64,000 bases of DNA from Atopobium sp. oral taxon 199 str. F0494 (GCF_000411555.1 NZ_KE150486.1:558001-622000); one strand, 5' to 3'; counted from the first letter of the stretch, positions 8,681-17,500 are shown. Notes: generated by a model not told the origin, from the letters alone. Made by a program: numbers and translations.

Positions 8681-9361
8681 CTAGACGCTAACGCGCGCCT
8701 TCCTTTTAACTACCAGCCGAGATATTTGCTGGCGAAGTGCACGTGCCTCCTTCTTCCCCTCTTCGGTAAGAGTAACAGTAGTAGTGCGGCGCGAAAGAGC
8801 GTGATTCCTCAATCTCTGAATAAGACCTTCGCCGGCAAGAGATGTAATTGACATCGACACGGTAGGCTGAAGCAACCCAAGCTCTTCTACGAGTTCGTTT
8901 ACCGTAAGGGTACCTTTGGGAGCATCTTGCAGGCACAAAAGAACCAAATCTCCCGCACGGCAAAACACAGACCCCATAGCGTCAACATACATGCAGATTC
9001 GTTCTGCTGATGTGCGCGAAAGAGCTTGCCCCGGAGCAATGCGGGCGCAGGTAAGGCGAGCTAGGTCAAAAACGGCTGTGCGGCCTCTTTCGGAAAGCTC
9101 GCACACCACGTTGCGCCTGTCATCGGAGCCTTCTTTACGGTTAATATATCCAAGCTTCGCTAAGTGTGAGGTGCGATGCGTAATAGTTGGGCGAAGCGCC
9201 CCTTGGTACTCAGCAATCTCGGACGTCTTGATTGAAAGATTTCTTACATTCAAACGACATAAAATAGCAAATTCTTCAAATGTTAAACGTCTGTTTGCTG
9301 GAACAGATCTTCTCACCAGGTTGTAGGATCTGCGGATGGACATGTACTCCCGAAGCTCCAT
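8681..9361 (-). CDS. MarR-like regulator with two winged-helix domains
   Basis: This 226-residue protein appears to contain two MarR-type winged helix-turn-helix units in tandem. The first spans about residues 25-90, with LTFEEFAILCRL, a recognition region ALRPTITHRTSHLAKLGYI, and a basic wing SDDRRNVVCELSERGR. The second spans about 140-215, with GTLTVNELVEELGLLQPTVS, GLIQRLRN, and wing SRRTTTVTLTEEGKK. Usual MarR proteins have one such unit and dimerise, so a single chain may mimic a dimer. The target and effector are unknown; no obvious target gene is divergent or co-transcribed. A possible -10 box TATACT lies at 9414-9419 on the minus strand. The start ATG at 9361 has a GGAGG-like site. 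Confidence 0.75.
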   Translation of the reverse strand: MELREYMSIRRSYNLVRRSVPANRRLTFEEFAILCRLNVRNLSIKTSEIAEYQGALRPTITHRTSHLAKLGYINRKEGSDDRRNVVCELSERGRTAVFDLARLTCARIAPGQALSRTSAERICMYVDAMGSVFCRAGDLVLLCLQDAPKGTLTVNELVEELGLLQPTVSMSITSLAGEGLIQRLRNHALSRRTTTVTLTEEGKKEARALRQQISRLVVKRKARVSV

Positions 9362-9487
9362 CTTAGACCTCCGTTCTATGCCCGAACGATTAGCTATTTA
9401 TGTTCACATGCTTAGTATACTCCCAAAACATAGTAGATTACATGGGAATACAACAATAGTTTTCAAGTTCTGCAATGCATATAATTA

Positions 9488-9523
9488 CGGGCTTATGGCA
9501 TGAAGTTTTTTGCCATAAGCCCG
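9488..9523 (-). terminator. Hairpin downstream of argS
   Basis: A perfect 13-base inverted repeat, CGGGCTTATGGCA and its complement, separated by a 10-base T-rich loop. It lies about 100 bases beyond the argS stop and is the likely terminator of argS. The U-run is weak on the minus strand (TAATTATAT) and better on the plus strand. Confidence 0.6.
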
Positions 9524-9619
9524 TTTCTTAACTATTGTGAATAAAAATGACGTAACTATCTTTTTTATTCTTTTACCGTTCGCCGAATTATCGTGTTGAA
9601 AATTGTAACTACACGCTCA

Positions 9620-11461
9620 CTACATACTCACGGGGGCGCTCACGCCGATGAGATTCAACGCCAGCGCAAGCACTCTACGCGTCGCGTCGCACGCCACCAA
9701 ACGAGCGCGAGAAAGCTCCTCGTCAATGGGACGACCTTCGGAAGGAAGCACCTGACAGACCGTATAGAATCCGTGGAAATCAGAGGCAAGCTCCTCGATA
9801 TAGTGCGTGATGCGGAACGGCGCGCGATCCCGAGCGCAATTCTCAATAAGCGTTGGGAATTCAGAGAGCTTGCGAGAAAGCGCCAGCTCAGTGGGATCGG
9901 AAAGAAGACTCAAGTCGTACGTGTCACCAATGGCTTGTTCAGCAACTTTATCCATACCGAGCTCACGTGCCTCGTCCAAAGAAACACCGGCGCCACGACG
10001 AAGAATGGAGCAAATGCGCGCATGGGCGTACTGTACGTAATACACGGGATTTGAACTGTCTTGACGCTTGACCTGCTCGATATCGAAATCAATCATCTGG
10101 TTGGACGATTTTGACATCAGCGTATAGCGCGTCGCGTCTACGCTTACCTCACTGAGCAGCTCGTCAAAGGGAATACCGGTCCCCTTGCGCTTAGACATCT
10201 TGACGGGAGTTCCATTGCGCAGCAAATTGACAAACTGGCCGAGAAGAACCTCAAACTGTCCGGGATAGCCAAGCGCCGTGCAGGCGGAGTCAACGCGCTG
10301 GATATAGCCATGGTGATCGGCTCCCCAGATATCAATGACATGATCGACGCGCTGGAATTTATTCCAGTGATAGGCCACGTCGGAGGCGAAATACGTATAC
10401 TCCCCGTTAGACTTTATGAGCACGCGGTCCTTATCGTCACCAAACTTGGTGGAGCGGAAAAAGAGAGCATTGTCTTCGTGATAGAGATATCCCATGGTAT
10501 CAAGGGTCTCAAGGGCACGGTCAACAGCGGACTTGCCGTTTTCATCGGGCGCATACAGCGAGCGCTCAGAGAACCATACATCAAAGTCGGAGCGGGCGTT
10601 ATGGCACGTTGCTCGAATAGAATCAAGCATCAGCTTGTAGCCGCGCTCGCGGAAATCGGCCATGCGATCTTCTTCGGGAGCGTCTGCCCAAGCGTTTCCG
10701 TCTTCTTCGTAGAAATGTTTTGCGAGGTCAATAATGTAGTCGCCGCCATAGGCGTTGCCGCCGAGCGACTCGTTGAAAGCGTCCATATACGGATGGGTCT
10801 CAGGACGAGAGTCGTCCTCGTCCTCAATAAACGCTTCGCGGTCGTCAAGGAGCAATTGATAGGCCTCCTGAAACGCCACGCCCTTCTGAGAGACAATCTC
10901 ATCCAACTGAAGATAGCGCTTTGAGATGGAAGAGCCGAAGACATCCATCTGAGAGCCGTGGTCGTTGATGTAGTACTCACGCTCGACGTCATAACCGGCG
11001 TGCGCAAACACACGGCATAGCGAATCGCCCAGAGCCGCCCAACGGCCGTGGCCAACATGGAGCGGGCCGACGGGATTAGCGGAAATGTATTCCACCTGAA
11101 TCTTGGTGCCCTTGCCAAAATCTGATTTGCCGAACTCTGAACCCTGATTGCGGATGGTGCGGAAAATCTCATTGCCCGCGGCGGTCGAAAGGTAGAAGTT
11201 CACAAATCCCGGGCCGGCAATCTCTACGCGCTCAATCTCAGAATCTTTTGGCATGTGCGCCACGATTGCCGCCGCGATATCACGCGGAGATTTATGAGCA
11301 AGGCGAGCGGAACGCATAGCAACGGCAGAAGTCCAATCGCCGTGAGCGGCATCAGCCGGTCGCTCAAGACCGAGTTCTTCCACCTCAAACTGAGGTAAAT
11401 CCCCTGCTTTCTGCGCATCTGCTAATGCTGCACGTACCAGTTGCTCGATCTTCTCGCGCAT
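9620..11461 (-). CDS. argS: Arginyl-tRNA synthetase
   Basis: A class I aminoacyl-tRNA synthetase of 613 residues that charges tRNA-Arg in the cytoplasm. The start at 11461 is preferred over an upstream in-frame codon at 11479 because AGGAG lies five bases before it. Visible are the N-terminal additional domain, the HIGH-type motif as VGPLHVGHGRWAALGDSL (near residue 130), the ADHHGYIQR segment, the KMSKS-type motif as KMSKRKGTG (near 420), and the C-terminal anticodon-binding DALR domain with HARICSILRR. Length and motif order are normal. It follows pncB on the same strand at a distance of 108 bases and could be co-transcribed with it. The octamer GCGAGAAG occurs right at the start codon region (11450-11457). 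Confidence 0.96.
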   Translation of the reverse strand: MREKIEQLVRAALADAQKAGDLPQFEVEELGLERPADAAHGDWTSAVAMRSARLAHKSPRDIAAAIVAHMPKDSEIERVEIAGPGFVNFYLSTAAGNEIFRTIRNQGSEFGKSDFGKGTKIQVEYISANPVGPLHVGHGRWAALGDSLCRVFAHAGYDVEREYYINDHGSQMDVFGSSISKRYLQLDEIVSQKGVAFQEAYQLLLDDREAFIEDEDDSRPETHPYMDAFNESLGGNAYGGDYIIDLAKHFYEEDGNAWADAPEEDRMADFRERGYKLMLDSIRATCHNARSDFDVWFSERSLYAPDENGKSAVDRALETLDTMGYLYHEDNALFFRSTKFGDDKDRVLIKSNGEYTYFASDVAYHWNKFQRVDHVIDIWGADHHGYIQRVDSACTALGYPGQFEVLLGQFVNLLRNGTPVKMSKRKGTGIPFDELLSEVSVDATRYTLMSKSSNQMIDFDIEQVKRQDSSNPVYYVQYAHARICSILRRGAGVSLDEARELGMDKVAEQAIGDTYDLSLLSDPTELALSRKLSEFPTLIENCARDRAPFRITHYIEELASDFHGFYTVCQVLPSEGRPIDEELSRARLVACDATRRVLALALNLIGVSAPVSM

Positions 11462-11569
11462 AAAAACTCCTTGTGTCAAAACGCCCTCAACATATACGGA
11501 TCCGAAGATGGAATCGCATCCAATCGCCCACGCGTTTTTCTGTTGGCAATCGGCCGGTTATTGTACCAC

Positions 11570-13066
11570 TTATTCGCTGGTAGCTGTGGCGGCATGAACA
11601 TGCTCCACCGCAAGTTCATGACGCAAGTTTGCAAGACCTCTCTCAAGACCGACAGGATACACCTGAGGATTTAAGAAACGCGTATAAGCGGCGTCCAGGT
11701 GCATGAGCGCGTTATGGCAGCGGTCGCGCGCCACTTCAATGGTTTCCGCCTCTCCAAAGCGCACGCCCTCCTCCACCACGCGCGCCATAAGTTCGCGAGA
11801 AGTGCCGACAAGCTTATGCGTAGAGTAGGGATCGAGAATATCGGCGACAGCAACGGACGGCTGAGCGTCGCGGGATGTAAGCGTCGCTTCGTCATAAATC
11901 ATATCGCCCGCAGGGCAGCCATTTGCGTCGTAATAGCGACGGATGCGCTGGATACCGGGGATAGTGCGCTTGTACGCCATTTCGGAAAGTTTGATGACCG
12001 GCTTCCAGTGCTCTTCTTTGTCATCGCAGACGGCAGTCAGTTTGTAGACGCCGCCTAAGGAGGGCTGCGGGTCGCAGGTAGCAAGTTTGGTACCTACGCC
12101 AAACGAATCAATGGGAGCTCCCTGCGCGAACAGCGATTGGATAGTATATTCATCCAAATCGTTGGATACGGAAATTTTTACATAAGGAAGGCCGGCCTCA
12201 TCAAAGGCGGCGCGGGTCTCCTTTGCCAGCTTTGCGAGGTCTCCCGAATCGATACGAATAGCGCCAAGCTTCTCGCCACGCGCTTCCATTTCTTTGCCCA
12301 CAATAATAGCGTTTTTGATGCCTTCATGAACGTCGTAGGTATCCAGAAGAAGCGCGCAGTTCTTTGGAAATGAGCAGGCGAAGGCGCGAAAAGCGTCGAG
12401 CTCGGTAGGAAACGACATGACCCACGAGTGAGCGTGTGTGCCGAACACCGGAATACCGTAAATCTTTCCGGCAAGCACGTTTGACGTACTTGAAGCGCCG
12501 GCGATGTAGGATGCGCGCGCCACGGCAAGGCCACCGTCAGGACCTTGAGCTCGGCGAAGACCAAAGTCCGAAACAGGATTGCCCTGAGCCGCTCGAATCA
12601 CGCGAGCGGTCTTGGTGGCAACCAGCGTTTGGAAATTCACAAGATTCAAAAGGGCGGTCTCAATGAGCTGACAGTCGATGATAGGACCCATCACACGCAC
12701 CATGGGCTCGCGCGGAAAAACAATTTCTCCCTCAGGAACGGCATCAATGGTGAGATTCAAGCGATGGTTGCGCAGAAATTCAAGGAACTCAGGTTTAAAA
12801 AGTTTGCCTCCTCCGGGAGAAGGAACCTCGGAAAGATAGTTGATATCGTCATCTTCAAACACGAAGTTTTCCACAAGCTCTGCAACTTGACCGATGCCGC
12901 AGGCAATAGCGTACCCGCCGTTGAAAGGGTTCTCGCGGAAAAACGCGGTAAAGCAAGCTTCATTGTCCACCATACCCGATTCCCAATAGCCTTGCGCCAT
13001 GGTAATTTCGTAGAGATCCGTGTTCAGACACACGTCCGACGGCTTGGTGCGATCAGTCAATGACAT
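11570..13066 (-). CDS. pncB: Nicotinate phosphoribosyltransferase
   Basis: A 498-residue enzyme of the PncB family, which joins nicotinic acid to PRPP to give nicotinate mononucleotide in the NAD salvage (Preiss-Handler) pathway. Family motifs are clear: TDLYEITMAQGYW at the N-terminus, SDFGLRRAQGPDGG, VFGTHAHSWVMSF (contains the catalytic His region), AIRIDSGDLAKL, and FGVGTKLATC for phosphate binding. The length is typical for the longer Gram-positive type. The ATG at 13066 has a GGGGGA-type site. It lies downstream of the radical SAM and coiled-coil genes on the same strand with 52 bases between, and upstream of argS. Confidence 0.95.
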   Translation of the reverse strand: MSLTDRTKPSDVCLNTDLYEITMAQGYWESGMVDNEACFTAFFRENPFNGGYAIACGIGQVAELVENFVFEDDDINYLSEVPSPGGGKLFKPEFLEFLRNHRLNLTIDAVPEGEIVFPREPMVRVMGPIIDCQLIETALLNLVNFQTLVATKTARVIRAAQGNPVSDFGLRRAQGPDGGLAVARASYIAGASSTSNVLAGKIYGIPVFGTHAHSWVMSFPTELDAFRAFACSFPKNCALLLDTYDVHEGIKNAIIVGKEMEARGEKLGAIRIDSGDLAKLAKETRAAFDEAGLPYVKISVSNDLDEYTIQSLFAQGAPIDSFGVGTKLATCDPQPSLGGVYKLTAVCDDKEEHWKPVIKLSEMAYKRTIPGIQRIRRYYDANGCPAGDMIYDEATLTSRDAQPSVAVADILDPYSTHKLVGTSRELMARVVEEGVRFGEAETIEVARDRCHNALMHLDAAYTRFLNPQVYPVGLERGLANLRHELAVEHVHAATATSE

Positions 13067-13118
13067 AACGCTCAGTCCCCCTCAGGTGGGCTTCCATAGT
13101 AACGCTGCAAGTTGCCCG

Positions 13119-13448
13119 TTATCGTACTACGTATGACGCAATAAAGAAAAGTATGGCGATAAGAACTACAGAGAGTATGACAATCTTCTGCCCAAGCGGC
13201 ATCTTAAGATCATCCTCATCCGGCTGCATAAGGCGCGCTCCGCGTGCGCGAGCCTGCGCAATCTGCTGATCTTTTTGGCGAGCTTTTCCAACCTCATGCT
13301 CACGATATGTACGTTCGGCGCGAAGCTGTTCCAGCTCCGCGCGTTCAGCGGCGTTACGCCTGGCCTCTTCGCGGACGCGTTTCTCCTGTCTGAGCCGCTC
13401 CAGCTCAGCGCGCTCCTCCTCGGAAAGAGGATTCATATCACCGGACAT
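13119..13448 (-). CDS. Small coiled-coil, tail-anchored membrane protein
   Basis: I do not recognise this 109-residue protein. Residues about 5-65 are dense in Glu, Arg and Ala with Leu spacing (SEEERAELERLRQEKR and following), predicting a long coiled coil. A hydrophobic segment GQKIVILSVVLIAILFFIAS near residues 85-105 is followed by VVR at the very end, so it looks tail-anchored with the coiled coil in the cytoplasm. The start at 13448 is chosen because AAGGAG lies five bases before it and inside the end of the radical SAM gene, whose TAA is two bases away, so the two are translationally coupled. Function is unknown. Confidence 0.7.
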   Translation of the reverse strand: MSGDMNPLSEEERAELERLRQEKRVREEARRNAAERAELEQLRAERTYREHEVGKARQKDQQIAQARARGARLMQPDEDDLKMPLGQKIVILSVVLIAILFFIASYVVR

Positions 13449-13450
13449 AC

Positions 13451-14533
13451 TTACTCCTTTTTCACATCGGGCTTCTCGGCATCGACAGCACGGCATCCAG
13501 AATCCAAAAGGGACGGGCTCTCAACGCCTGTGGCGTCAAAGGCTGGCACAAAACTTTCAGACACCGTGCCTCCCTCCTGCCACCAGATTTTCTCGAAGCC
13601 AAGGTCATCAGCATGACAGATAACTATTTCATACTCTTCATCAGAGAGCGTTTGGGCAAGAGATCCCTTGGCTTTGCGACAGCGCTCGTTGGGTGTGTAC
13701 TGATTCATGATAGACACATCAACCTCATTAGCGCAGATATCCCATACGCGGTCAAGCACCCTGCACGAATCGTCAGCATGCCCGGGAAGCACGAGGTGAC
13801 GCACGATAATGCCCCGTCGCATGCTGCCATCCGCATTCACATTGCGTCCTCCGCGTGAGCGCAAAAGGGCACACATCTCTTCCAGCGCCGCGGCTGCCAC
13901 CTCAGGATAGTCCCGAGCGTATGAGAGCTCTTGCGCGAGAGCAGCGTCAGCATATTTGAAATCGGTAAGCCAGATATCAATGACATCGGCCATAGCGCGC
14001 ACCACCTGCGCAAGTTCATATCCCGAAGTATTACATACGACAGGAAGCATGAGTCCAGCTTGTTTGGCAGCGAGAACAGCTTCGCGAATCTGCGGCGCAA
14101 AATGCAAGGGCGTAACAAGGTTGATATTAAGCGCCCCTTGGTCTTGCAGTTCGAGCATTATCTGCGCGAGCCGCTCCACAGGTACCGCCAGTCCAAATCC
14201 TTCTTGAGAGATTTGATGATTTTGACAGAACACACACCGAAGCGGGCATCCCGTAAAAAACACAGCCCCCGACCCTGAGTTTCCTGACAGAGGGGGCTCC
14301 TCCCAGAAATGCAAGGCGGCGCGGGCAATGCGCATAGTGCTCGACGCGCCGCAAAACCCCGCTTTACCTTCATTGCGCTTGGCGCGACAACGACGAGGAC
14401 ACAGCGTACACGCATCATAGGCAGCGTAGTGAGCGCTAGGCAGACCTTGCCCTAATGCCCGACGTATATGTCCATTGTGCGATGCTGCATCCATTGTGTA
14501 ATACAAACCCTGCCTTACCACCAATAAACCCAT
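13451..14533 (-). CDS. PflA-like radical SAM protein (PflX/COG1313 type)
   Basis: A 360-residue radical SAM protein. The catalytic cluster motif is FFTGCPLRCVFCQNHQIS (CxxxCxxC binding a 4Fe-4S cluster). An upstream Cys-rich motif, CTLCPRRCRAKRNEGKAGFC, is typical of the PflX family of uncharacterised homologues of pyruvate formate-lyase activating enzyme. Later blocks include NINLVTPLHF, WLTDFKYAD, RGIIVRHLVLPG and MNQYTPN. True PflA proteins are about 250 residues and lack the N-terminal Cys motif, so I do not call it PflA. Among several in-frame starts I prefer 14533, which follows GGGAG by six bases and lies after the tRNA terminator. It is coupled to the small coiled-coil gene. Its substrate is unknown. 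Confidence 0.85.
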   Translation of the reverse strand: MGLLVVRQGLYYTMDAASHNGHIRRALGQGLPSAHYAAYDACTLCPRRCRAKRNEGKAGFCGASSTMRIARAALHFWEEPPLSGNSGSGAVFFTGCPLRCVFCQNHQISQEGFGLAVPVERLAQIMLELQDQGALNINLVTPLHFAPQIREAVLAAKQAGLMLPVVCNTSGYELAQVVRAMADVIDIWLTDFKYADAALAQELSYARDYPEVAAAALEEMCALLRSRGGRNVNADGSMRRGIIVRHLVLPGHADDSCRVLDRVWDICANEVDVSIMNQYTPNERCRKAKGSLAQTLSDEEYEIVICHADDLGFEKIWWQEGGTVSESFVPAFDATGVESPSLLDSGCRAVDAEKPDVKKE

Positions 14534-14566
14534 GAGCTCCCATGAACCCGATGGGCTCTCGTCGTA

Positions 14567-14598
14567 CAAAAAACGCGCAGGCGAGAAGCGCTGCGCGT
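14567..14598 (-). terminator. Rho-independent terminator after tRNA-Ala
   Basis: On the minus strand ACGCGCAG pairs with CTGCGCGT around a 10-base loop and is followed by six T residues. It ends the tRNA-Ala transcript. The loop is CGCTTCTCGC, so it displays one copy of the overrepresented octamer. Confidence 0.85.
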
Positions 14599-14608
14599 GA
14601 ACGTTGCC

Positions 14609-14684
14609 TGGTGGAGATAAAGGGATTCGAACCCTCGGCCTCTGCCTTGCGAAGGCAGCGCTCTCCCAACTGAGCTATATCCCC
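14609..14684 (-). tRNA. tRNA-Ala (anticodon CGC)
   Basis: A 76-base cloverleaf with encoded CCA. The acceptor stem GGGGATA/TATCTCC contains the G3-U70 pair that marks alanine tRNAs. The anticodon arm CTGCC-TTCGCAA-GGCAG gives anticodon CGC, reading GCG codons. The T arm has GGTTCGAATCC. Confidence 0.96.
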
Positions 14685-14825
14685 AACTCATACTGCACAT
14701 TGCATACGTGCCACAAGAACCAACACGCGGCAATCCGCACGCAAGTGCATATCGTATTGTGGCGATTCTTTGGAGTCATGTCAACGCATATACGGACATA
14801 CCTTAAAAATAAGCTCAAAGAACCC

Positions 14826-14990
14826 AAAAAACCTTCCCCGCAGCCATATTATGAACCCACCTTCATAAGGTGGGTGCCGCACCCGTCTTTTCCAGCTTTC
14901 TCAACAACGGAGAATACCTGTACTAGCACGGGAATCAGGCTCCCTCGTAAAACTTGTCGGTTCACCCAGTTTTGGCTGCGGAGAAGGGAC
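14826..14990 (-). ncRNA. Candidate 6S RNA-like rod-shaped RNA
   Basis: No ORF of note fills this roughly 400-base gap, but a strong RNA-like fold does. On the minus strand the 14-base segment at 14974-14987 pairs with 14832-14845 (13 Watson-Crick pairs and one G-U), closing a domain of 128 bases. Just inside, GGTTCA at 14959-14964 pairs with TGAACC at 14852-14857. On the 3' side a small hairpin CCCACCTT/AAGGTGGG (14856-14874) competes with this. The closing stem is followed by six T residues (14831-14826), an intrinsic terminator. A TATAGT -10 box lies at 14997-15002, seven bases before the proposed 5' end. A transcript of about 165 bases with a closing stem, large internal bubble with a 3'-side hairpin, and apical arm is the architecture of 6S RNA, the RNA polymerase regulator. 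This is inference; a covariance-model search would decide. Confidence 0.5.
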
Positions 14991-15082
14991 AACTTCACTA
15001 TATAAAATTCTACGATTTAATAAAGTCTTGACTTGTTTCTATTACATGAGAAAATTAATAGGATGTGAGTTTTAGCAGTTAA

Positions 15083-16339
15083 ATGCTGTTTTTGTTGGAA
15101 TGGAAGGGGCTTGGCGTGGACCTTTGGTTGCTGCTGCTTGGGGTCTTTCTCGTTGCCACGCTGCTCTCCTGCATTGTTACTCCTTTCGTGCGAAAACTTG
15201 CCTGGAATCTCGGTATTATCGACAAACCAAATCGGCGCCGCGTCAATAAAAAGCCTGTAGCCCGCATGGGAGGCGTCGCCTTGTTCGTTGGTCTTATCGG
15301 GGCGCTAGCTCTCTACCTCATAGTGCTCGGTAAAAACGGTCGCTTTGATAAAAATGTCAATGTATATCTTCTGGGCCTTGCTTTTGTCATCATTTTTACC
15401 ACCGGTCTTGTAGACGACATTATTTCTCTCAAACCATTGCAAAAACTTTCCGGTCAGGTACTAGCGGCCTGTCTCGCAGCCGCCGGCGGACTTGTTATCG
15501 GTAAGGTCGCTGATCCGCTGAGCAGCGGAAACTTTATCTCATTGGGCTGGCTTACCTATCCCGCCACCGTGCTTTATCTTGTCGCATGGACAAACATCAT
15601 CAACCTCATCGATGGACTCGACGGTCTGGCCGCCGGTGTTTCCTGCATCGCTTCAAGCACTATGTTTGTACTTTCCATGTGGGCAGGGCGCTTTGACGCC
15701 GCTGCCTTAAGCCTTGCCGTTGCAGGCTCTACCTTGGGCTTTCTGGTACATAATTTCTATCCGGCAACTATCTTTATGGGAGACTCAGGCGCGCTGACGC
15801 TTGGTTTTGCCCTTGGCACCATATCGCTGCTTTCCGTCACGAGAATTGCGGGACTTACTACCATCATCGTGCCTCTTGTGGTCGCCGGTATCCCCATCAT
15901 TGATACGTTTTCCGCTATCGTAAGACGCACCCGCGCTCATGTAAGCTTTGCTACCGCCGATCGTGGCCACATCCACCACAGGCTTATTGCCGCCGGCTAC
16001 AACCAGCGCCAGGCTGTCTGTGTCATATACGGCTGGACCGGTCTTCTCTGCATTGGGTCGCTCATAATGACGCAGGTAAATGCCCTGCCTCGTATTGCTA
16101 TTTTCTTAATGCTGCTTGCAATGTCTGCCGTATTCGCGAAGCATCTCCACCTCTTTGAGCCGGTGCTGCTTCATCACACCGACCCCGGAACCGGCAAAGA
16201 CGAACTTATTACTCCAGCTGACCCCGACTTCGAAACTGAGATTGAACAGCTCCATGAGCGCGAGCATGAGCGTGTTGAAGAGCTTGAAGAAGCCGCCGGC
16301 ATTCATCATGGTGATAAGTCCCCAAAAAAGCAAAGCTGA
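15083..16339 (+). CDS. Undecaprenyl-phosphate sugar-1-phosphate transferase (WecA/TagO/MraY superfamily)
   Basis: A polytopic membrane enzyme of about 418 residues. Catalytic stretches are the cytoplasmic GLVDDIISLKPLQK (DD motif), NIINLIDGLDGLAAG (the NxxNxxDGxDG motif), IFMGDSGAL, and the His-rich DRGHIHHRL typical of the WecA/TagO branch rather than MraY. It should transfer HexNAc-1-phosphate from a UDP-sugar to undecaprenyl phosphate, starting a cell-wall glycopolymer. The C-terminal 70 residues are acidic and hydrophilic. Start choice is uncertain: I give the ATG at 15083, but a GTG at 15116 follows GGAAGGGG by six bases and is at least as likely. It is convergent with the next small gene. 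Confidence 0.9.
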   Translation: MLFLLEWKGLGVDLWLLLLGVFLVATLLSCIVTPFVRKLAWNLGIIDKPNRRRVNKKPVARMGGVALFVGLIGALALYLIVLGKNGRFDKNVNVYLLGLAFVIIFTTGLVDDIISLKPLQKLSGQVLAACLAAAGGLVIGKVADPLSSGNFISLGWLTYPATVLYLVAWTNIINLIDGLDGLAAGVSCIASSTMFVLSMWAGRFDAAALSLAVAGSTLGFLVHNFYPATIFMGDSGALTLGFALGTISLLSVTRIAGLTTIIVPLVVAGIPIIDTFSAIVRRTRAHVSFATADRGHIHHRLIAAGYNQRQAVCVIYGWTGLLCIGSLIMTQVNALPRIAIFLMLLAMSAVFAKHLHLFEPVLLHHTDPGTGKDELITPADPDFETEIEQLHEREHERVEELEEAAGIHHGDKSPKKQS

Positions 16340-16359
16340 TAAAAAGGACTAATCTTTCT

Positions 16360-16608
16360 TCAGTTCTTACGTCTGTGCAGCAAGGCTAGGACGACAAAAA
16401 GTACGATGACGACAAGTATGAGTCCTGTTCCCAACAAATCAGACGTAAAGCGGGCGATGACAAGCCGAGGAAGTATAAGCGCATAGGCAAACGCCAGCCT
16501 CACAAAGACTATCGCTAAAACGATGCCGATGCCATACAGGATTGCGCGCTTAGCGCTGTCGCGCATATCATCAAAGCGTGAGCGCATGGGACTTTTTCTC
16601 TTTGTCAT
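16360..16608 (-). CDS. Small two-span membrane protein, unknown
   Basis: An 82-residue basic protein with a charged N-terminus (MTKRKSPMRSRFDDMRDSAK), a hydrophobic span at about residues 22-45 and another at about 58-77, ending in HRRKN. AGGGAAG precedes the ATG by two to three bases, which is close. No family is recognised. It is convergent with the glycosyl-phosphate transferase gene and lies beyond the rplT terminator on the same strand. It could be a real small membrane protein, but the evidence is only ORF structure and amino-acid pattern. Confidence 0.5.
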   Translation of the reverse strand: MTKRKSPMRSRFDDMRDSAKRAILYGIGIVLAIVFVRLAFAYALILPRLVIARFTSDLLGTGLILVVIVLFVVLALLHRRKN

Positions 16609-16774
16609 GCTTCCCTGCCCATCATGCTTTCGCTTTCCTGTACGTCATGCCTTCCTCCACCCGTCATACTTTCCTACTCTACACTTCCCCCGCCCCTGCT
16701 CGAATACAGGTGTCTTGGTGTCACCTAGGCCCGCACCGATGCGCATGAGGATTTCAGAATAATAGCATGCACTA

Positions 16775-16806
16775 AGAAAATCCCACCGGCAAGGCCGATG
16801 GGATTT
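16775..16806 (-). terminator. Terminator of the infC-rpmI-rplT operon
   Basis: On the minus strand AAATCCCATCGGC, a three-base loop, and GCCGGTGGGATTTT form a strong hairpin (with one G-U pair) followed by TTTTCTT. It lies about 80 bases after the rplT stop. Confidence 0.85.
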
Positions 16807-16883
16807 ACATGTATGCTTAGCATATTCTGGTATGTTGTAGTGTGTCGCAACATGCCTTATCGAGCGCGGTGCAGCATCGCTGA

Positions 16884-17243
16884 CTACTCAGCAAGCGCCT
16901 TCTTCGCGACTTCGGCAAGGTCAGTAAACGCCTGATCATCAGTGTAGGCAATCTCAGCGAGGACCTTACGGTCGAGCTCAACGCCGGCCACTTTCAGGCC
17001 ATGCATAAACTTGCTGTATGAAAGATCATTCAGACGCGCCGCGGCGTTAATGCGCTGAATCCACAGCGCACGGAAATCACGTTTCTTATTACGGCGATCA
17101 CGATAGGCATACTGGCCGGAATGCTGCGCCTGCTCCTTCATGCCGCGGAACGTGCGGGAACGAACTCCATAGTAACCTTTAGTACGCTCGACAAGCGTCT
17201 GACGCTTCTTGCGACCGGCCATTGCGCGCTTAACTCGTGCCAT
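16884..17243 (-). CDS. rplT: 50S ribosomal protein L20
   Basis: A 119-residue L20 of normal length, starting [15 protein letters not shown] and containing the conserved [40 protein letters not shown]-type core. L20 is needed early in 50S assembly. In many bacteria it represses its own operon by binding the mRNA leader. It is the last gene of infC-rpmI-rplT, 55 bases after rpmI, and is followed by a strong terminator. Confidence 0.98.
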   Translation of the reverse strand: MARVKRAMAGRKKRQTLVERTKGYYGVRSRTFRGMKEQAQHSGQYAYRDRRNKKRDFRALWIQRINAAARLNDLSYSKFMHGLKVAGVELDRKVLAEIAYTDDQAFTDLAEVAKKALAE

Positions 17244-17298
17244 ATCTCATCAACTCCTTGTTGACAGTATCAGTAATGTTATCAGTATGTGCGACGCG

Positions 17299-17499
17299 TT
17301 AGTTCTTGGCGCCAATGCGCTGAGAAACCACGGCCGTATCGGCAGCGGAAAGGACGGCTTCTTTGCGGAAACCGCGAATGCGCTTCTGGGACTTCTTGGT
17401 AAGGATGTGGCTCTTGAAGGCCTTGGCACGCATAATCTTGCCCGTACCAGTACGGCGGAAACGCTTGGCCGATCCTTTGTGTGTTTTCATCTTAGGCAT
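17299..17499 (-). CDS. rpmI: 50S ribosomal protein L35
   Basis: A 66-residue L35, starting [20 protein letters not shown]. The start at 17499 is set by AGGAG seven bases upstream and by family length; a longer in-frame reading to 17559 would add 20 non-conserved residues and overlap infC. One base separates its start from the infC stop, so they are translationally coupled. Confidence 0.97.
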   Translation of the reverse strand: MPKMKTHKGSAKRFRRTGTGKIMRAKAFKSHILTKKSQKRIRGFRKEAVLSAADTAVVSQRIGAKN

Positions 17500-17500
17500 A

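Noticed and set aside
14604-15005. A 133-residue plus-strand ORF between tRNA-Ala and the transferase gene
   Set aside because: It runs through the tRNA and the candidate 6S RNA on the opposite strand and has no protein-like pattern.
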